A DNA stretch of 16,661 nucleotides from PVC group bacterium (GTDB lineage Bacteria; Verrucomicrobiota; Kiritimatiellia; CAIKKV01; PXCX01). Shown here one piece after another: positions 15,547 through 16,661 of the stretch. The notes beneath the pieces are model-generated. The model saw nothing but the letters and a program-made list of their open reading frames with translations, had not been told where the DNA came from and did no database searches. The number at the start of each line of letters is the position of its first letter. Within the stretch, counting starts at the first letter, position 1. The translations under genes and the position numbers were made by a program. Location of the stretch: positions 1-16,661 of the forward strand of contig PXCX01000051.1 in the NCBI GenBank assembly GCA_003565195.1. Direction: 5' to 3'.

Positions 15547-16284
15547 ATGCAATTATTCAGAGGGCATAGAAACCGGTGGCGCAAGAGAATCAAGACCATT
15601 GAGATCGACAATCCGCAGGAATTGTTGCCGTACCTTTACTGGATTGAGAAACAACCGTTACGATTTTTGCTGCCGGTTGAAATGATCAGGATGCAAGGCG
15701 CGTTTCCCTACGACAACCACCATCCTTTCGTTGCGGCATTGCAAGCGGGGCAAGATTCGCTGGCAACCTTTTACGAGCGATTTGTTCCTGAGACGCTTGT
15801 CGCGATGTACAGCCTTGCGGAGTGCGGCAGAAACGGCGAGAAGCTGCCCCCGTGGGAATTACCATGGGTGATGCGGCACCGGCGGACCCCGCCATCCGGT
15901 GAACGGCGGCTGGATTCCAGACACGGTGTCTCCTTTTATGGACCGGCGTCAGCGCAAAAGATTGAGATGGAGTACACCCGGCTTTGCGATTCGACCCGTT
16001 CCATACAAAAACACGGTTATCTGCCTGATCGTTACGGAGATATTGAAGGGCATGTCATGACGGATGGACGTGATACCCGTTTTTTTGTCAGAGGCGGCAA
16101 GCATCGGGCCGCCGTTCTTGTCTATCTTGGGTATCGTCGAATACCAGTTTGCCTAAGAAGAACCTGGCCGTTAGTCATCGATTCCAGAACCAGCACCGAC
16201 TGGCCGCTAGTGGTTAACGGCAGCATTGATATCAATCTGGCCAATGACATACTGGGTGTTTACCTTGAGGGACATCGAATTTAA
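15547..16284 (+). CDS. Protein with ParB/sulfiredoxin-like motif, function unknown
   Basis: A 245-residue protein without signal peptide or membrane helices. The only recognisable part is C-terminal. After IQKHGYLPDRYGDIEGHVM (153-171), the segment FFVRGGKHRAAVLVYLGYRRIPV (179-201) resembles the nucleotide-binding G-x-H-R loop and following helix of ParB-N/sulfiredoxin-fold domains, which usually read GxHRxxAxxxLG. That fold serves CTP-binding partition proteins and also small-molecule kinases and phosphotransfer enzymes (SbnI, sulfiredoxin), so an enzyme of glycan metabolism is possible. The N-terminal half (about 20-135) contains PYLYWIEKQPLRFLLPVEMIR and a Pro/Arg-rich stretch that I do not recognise. 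It lies between glycan genes, far from any visible parA. The frame is open upstream to 15487 in the preceding gene's 3' end. Confidence 0.7.
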   Translation: MQLFRGHRNRWRKRIKTIEIDNPQELLPYLYWIEKQPLRFLLPVEMIRMQGAFPYDNHHPFVAALQAGQDSLATFYERFVPETLVAMYSLAECGRNGEKLPPWELPWVMRHRRTPPSGERRLDSRHGVSFYGPASAQKIEMEYTRLCDSTRSIQKHGYLPDRYGDIEGHVMTDGRDTRFFVRGGKHRAAVLVYLGYRRIPVCLRRTWPLVIDSRTSTDWPLVVNGSIDINLANDILGVYLEGHRI

Positions 16285-16312
16285 ACAGATGGCGGCACGA
16301 AGGCATATCAGC

Positions 16313-16661
16313 ATGATGAAATGGTCACGCGTCTTATTACCCGAATCCACCGAGCGGCTGCAAGTCGTTTATATTCACAAATTGCAGCTTGATATGCAAG
16401 ACCGGTCCACCACCGTGGACGGTGCACGATACGCCGTCAAATCCGGTAACTGGATGTTTTATGTACCCGCGTTGAAGCTCAAGCTGTTTCATGCTTCCGA
16501 TGGTACGATTGACTGCATCCACGCCTCGCGGCCGGACGGTGAAACGTTGAAACAGCCGGGACTTATCCTTGGCCGTTATACCAGTGATGATTGGGCGCGG
16601 GCGCTCTCGACAACGCTGACCCGCCGGCTGGCGGAAGTCTGGCTCGTGAGTGTGCGTCTAT
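16313..16661 (+). CDS. Unrecognised protein, 3' end outside the window
   Basis: An open frame runs from ATG 16313 to the window edge with no stop (116 full codons). AAGG at 16300-16303 sits 9 bases before this ATG. An in-frame ATG at 16289 is possible but has no ribosome site. The visible residues begin MMKWSRVLLPESTERL and continue with LQVVYIHKLQLDMQDRS, GNWMFYVPALKLKLF and a stretch ending GRYTSDDW. There is no signal peptide and no motif I know. It follows the ParB-like gene by 28 bp in the same direction, so it is probably part of the glycan operon. The codon pattern and the ribosome site support a real gene; no function can be given. Confidence 0.6.
   Translation, partial: MMKWSRVLLPESTERLQVVYIHKLQLDMQDRSTTVDGARYAVKSGNWMFYVPALKLKLFHASDGTIDCIHASRPDGETLKQPGLILGRYTSDDWARALSTTLTRRLAEVWLVSVRL

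Overview
The window is a dense, moderately GC-rich bacterial chromosome segment. It has short gaps, recognisable Shine-Dalgarno sites and mixed ATG/GTG starts. An Mdo/WaaP-like (lipopolysaccharide-type) kinase domain, a dTDP-sugar gene and surface-glycan transferases point to a Gram-negative cell. A sulfatase beside family 2 and TIM-barrel glycosidases would suit a polysaccharide-handling lineage such as the PVC group (Verrucomicrobiota, Kiritimatiellota, Lentisphaerota). That placement is an inference and I cannot confirm it; a proteobacterium is not excluded. I see no transposase, phage gene, CRISPR array or rRNA.

Left part (1-6670), mostly housekeeping. The 3' part of a sulfatase gene runs convergently into, and overlaps, nadB (L-aspartate oxidase). 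nadB lies 35 bp downstream of rfbA (glucose-1-phosphate thymidylyltransferase) on the minus strand. A divergent aldo/keto reductase gene shares the rfbA promoter region. Next come a tRNA-Ala(CGC) on the minus strand and a YihY/BrkB-family membrane protein with a cytoplasmic winged-helix-like tail.

Middle (6684-10305). Two minus-strand genes follow: an N-acetylmuramoyl-L-alanine amidase with duplicated C-terminal repeats, and a 710-residue fusion of a lipopolysaccharide-kinase-like domain to a glycosidase-like TIM barrel. The barrel keeps a candidate nucleophile Glu but has His-Ala where the usual Asn-Glu acid/base pair would be. The 295 bp between this fusion gene and the divergent GH2 gene contains an unusual pair of outward-facing, near-identical arms of about 27 bp, each beginning with TTGACAT, and a separate 18-bp near-palindrome.

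Right part (10306-16661), a tightly spaced plus-strand operon. It encodes a GH2 glycosidase, a GT2-like glycosyltransferase, a polysaccharide pyruvyl transferase-family protein, a sialyl/polysialyltransferase-like protein with DEG and KPHP motifs, a protein with a ParB/sulfiredoxin-like GGKHR motif, and an unrecognised protein cut by the window edge. The genes are separated by 15, 3, -4, 13 and 28 bp.

Taken together, the divergent fusion gene and the operon look like an undescribed or poorly described system that builds, decorates and perhaps trims a surface glycan. Neither glycosidase-type protein has an obvious signal peptide, so both may act in the cytoplasm on nascent or lipid-linked glycan. 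The most unusual elements are the kinase-glycosidase fusion, the twin-arm divergent control region, the ParB-like protein inside a glycan operon, and a T8 run that could fuse the sialyltransferase-like and ParB-like proteins by slippage.
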